NCBI GenBank assembly: GCA_013330355.1
Contig: DUIM01000190.1
Coordinates: 1-5,651, forward strand
Source of the DNA: Methanosarcinales archaeon
GTDB taxonomy: Archaea > Halobacteriota > Methanosarcinia > Methanosarcinales > Methanocomedenaceae
Direction of reading: 5' to 3'
Length of the DNA stretch: 5,651 nucleotides
Part shown: in pieces, positions 5,409 through 5,651 of the stretch
Numbering within the stretch: the stretch's first letter is position 1
Layout of the letters: the number at the start of each line of letters is the position of its first letter
Made by a program: the position numbers and the translations under genes
The notes under the pieces: generated by a model
The model's database searches: none
Told to the model about the DNA's origin: nothing
What the model saw: only the letters and a program-made list of their open reading frames with translations

Positions 5409-5651
5409 TTTCCGGTTAAGGACGCAATGTTCGAAATAAAAATCCAGACAACACTATCTTTGCATAGGCCGGGTCAGTCTTTCAACCATTCTTCTCTTGA
5501 TATATTTGCTTGTTTTAGGATAAAGACCTAGATAAACTTGATATCCGGCTGCCAGTGCTTACTCCACGTATATTCATGAATTATACGAATCTTGAAGATT
5601 TGGATCCAGGCACATCATCTGGCGAATTGATGCTGGAAAACCGACGCTGGA
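5409..5651. other. Region without a complete gene
   Basis: In these 243 bases both strands are repeatedly interrupted by stops. The longest ATG frame that closes is 34 codons (5427-5531, plus) and resembles nothing I know. Several short frames on the minus strand have protein-like composition but close within about 35 codons. No tRNA, hairpin terminator or repeat stands out. It may be degraded coding DNA or plain intergenic sequence leading to a gene beyond the window. Confidence 0.5.
5519..5651 (+). pseudogene. Open frame at window edge, possible remnant of a type III restriction/DEAD-box helicase-like protein
   Basis: After a TAG at 5516-5518 the frame stays open to the window end (44 codons, with an internal ATG at 5576). 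The peptide contains LPVLTPRIF and NYTNLEDLDPG. These weakly recall the segment of large type III restriction/helicase-like proteins that reads roughly 'LP...PR-hydrophobic-...-Y-x-NL-x-x-LD'. If correct, it is an internal or C-terminal piece without its N-terminal helicase part, hence a remnant. The match is from memory and short, so the frame may instead be the start of an unrelated gene at 5576, or not coding at all. Confidence 0.22.

Noticed and set aside
5427..5531. 34-codon ORF after the radical SAM gene
   Set aside because: It is short, has no clear ribosome binding site and no recognisable motif.

Overview
The window looks like a piece of a euryarchaeal chromosome, most likely from the Methanosarcinales or the related ANME-2/Methanoperedens lineages. 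This is inferred from the gene set: an archaeal-type PurA, an AmmeMemoRadiSam radical SAM enzyme, a zinc-ribbon protein of the archaeal PUA/PAPS-reductase-like family, and a PAP2-type membrane protein. Archaeal promoter features agree with it: TATA-like boxes, short leaders and few strong Shine-Dalgarno sites. No rRNA, tRNA, CRISPR array or insertion sequence is visible.

Left part (1-930): the N-terminal part of a zinc-ribbon protein runs leftward off the window. Back to back with it lies an AT-richer MNT-type nucleotidyltransferase gene, the antitoxin half of a HEPN/MNT pair. Its overlapping HEPN partner gene stops after 44 codons, exactly where the conserved Gln-Gln-Ala-Ala motif should be, so the pair appears to be decaying.

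Middle (930-2990): a complete cation diffusion facilitator (probable zinc exporter) faces a convergent membrane PAP2-family gene that has a C-terminal zinc ribbon. The PAP2 gene is divergent from purA, and the two share a 103-bp AT-rich promoter region.

Right part (2990-5651): adenylosuccinate synthetase (purine/AMP synthesis) is followed by a roughly 70-bp imperfect palindromic repeat of the CCACAGAG type. Next come a plausible promoter and ribosome binding site, then a complete AmmeMemoRadiSam radical SAM gene. The last 240 bases hold no complete gene; at the edge is a short open frame that weakly recalls the C-terminal part of type III restriction/DEAD-box helicases.

The genes do not form one obvious pathway. 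They look like separately transcribed housekeeping and transport genes with two patches of accessory debris: the MNT/HEPN pair and the right end. I did not find a clear new multi-gene system. The best leads are the intact MNT beside a broken HEPN, the triple ACTGATAT repeat before the metal exporter, the PAP2/zinc-ribbon fusion, and the palindromic repeat between purA and the radical SAM gene.
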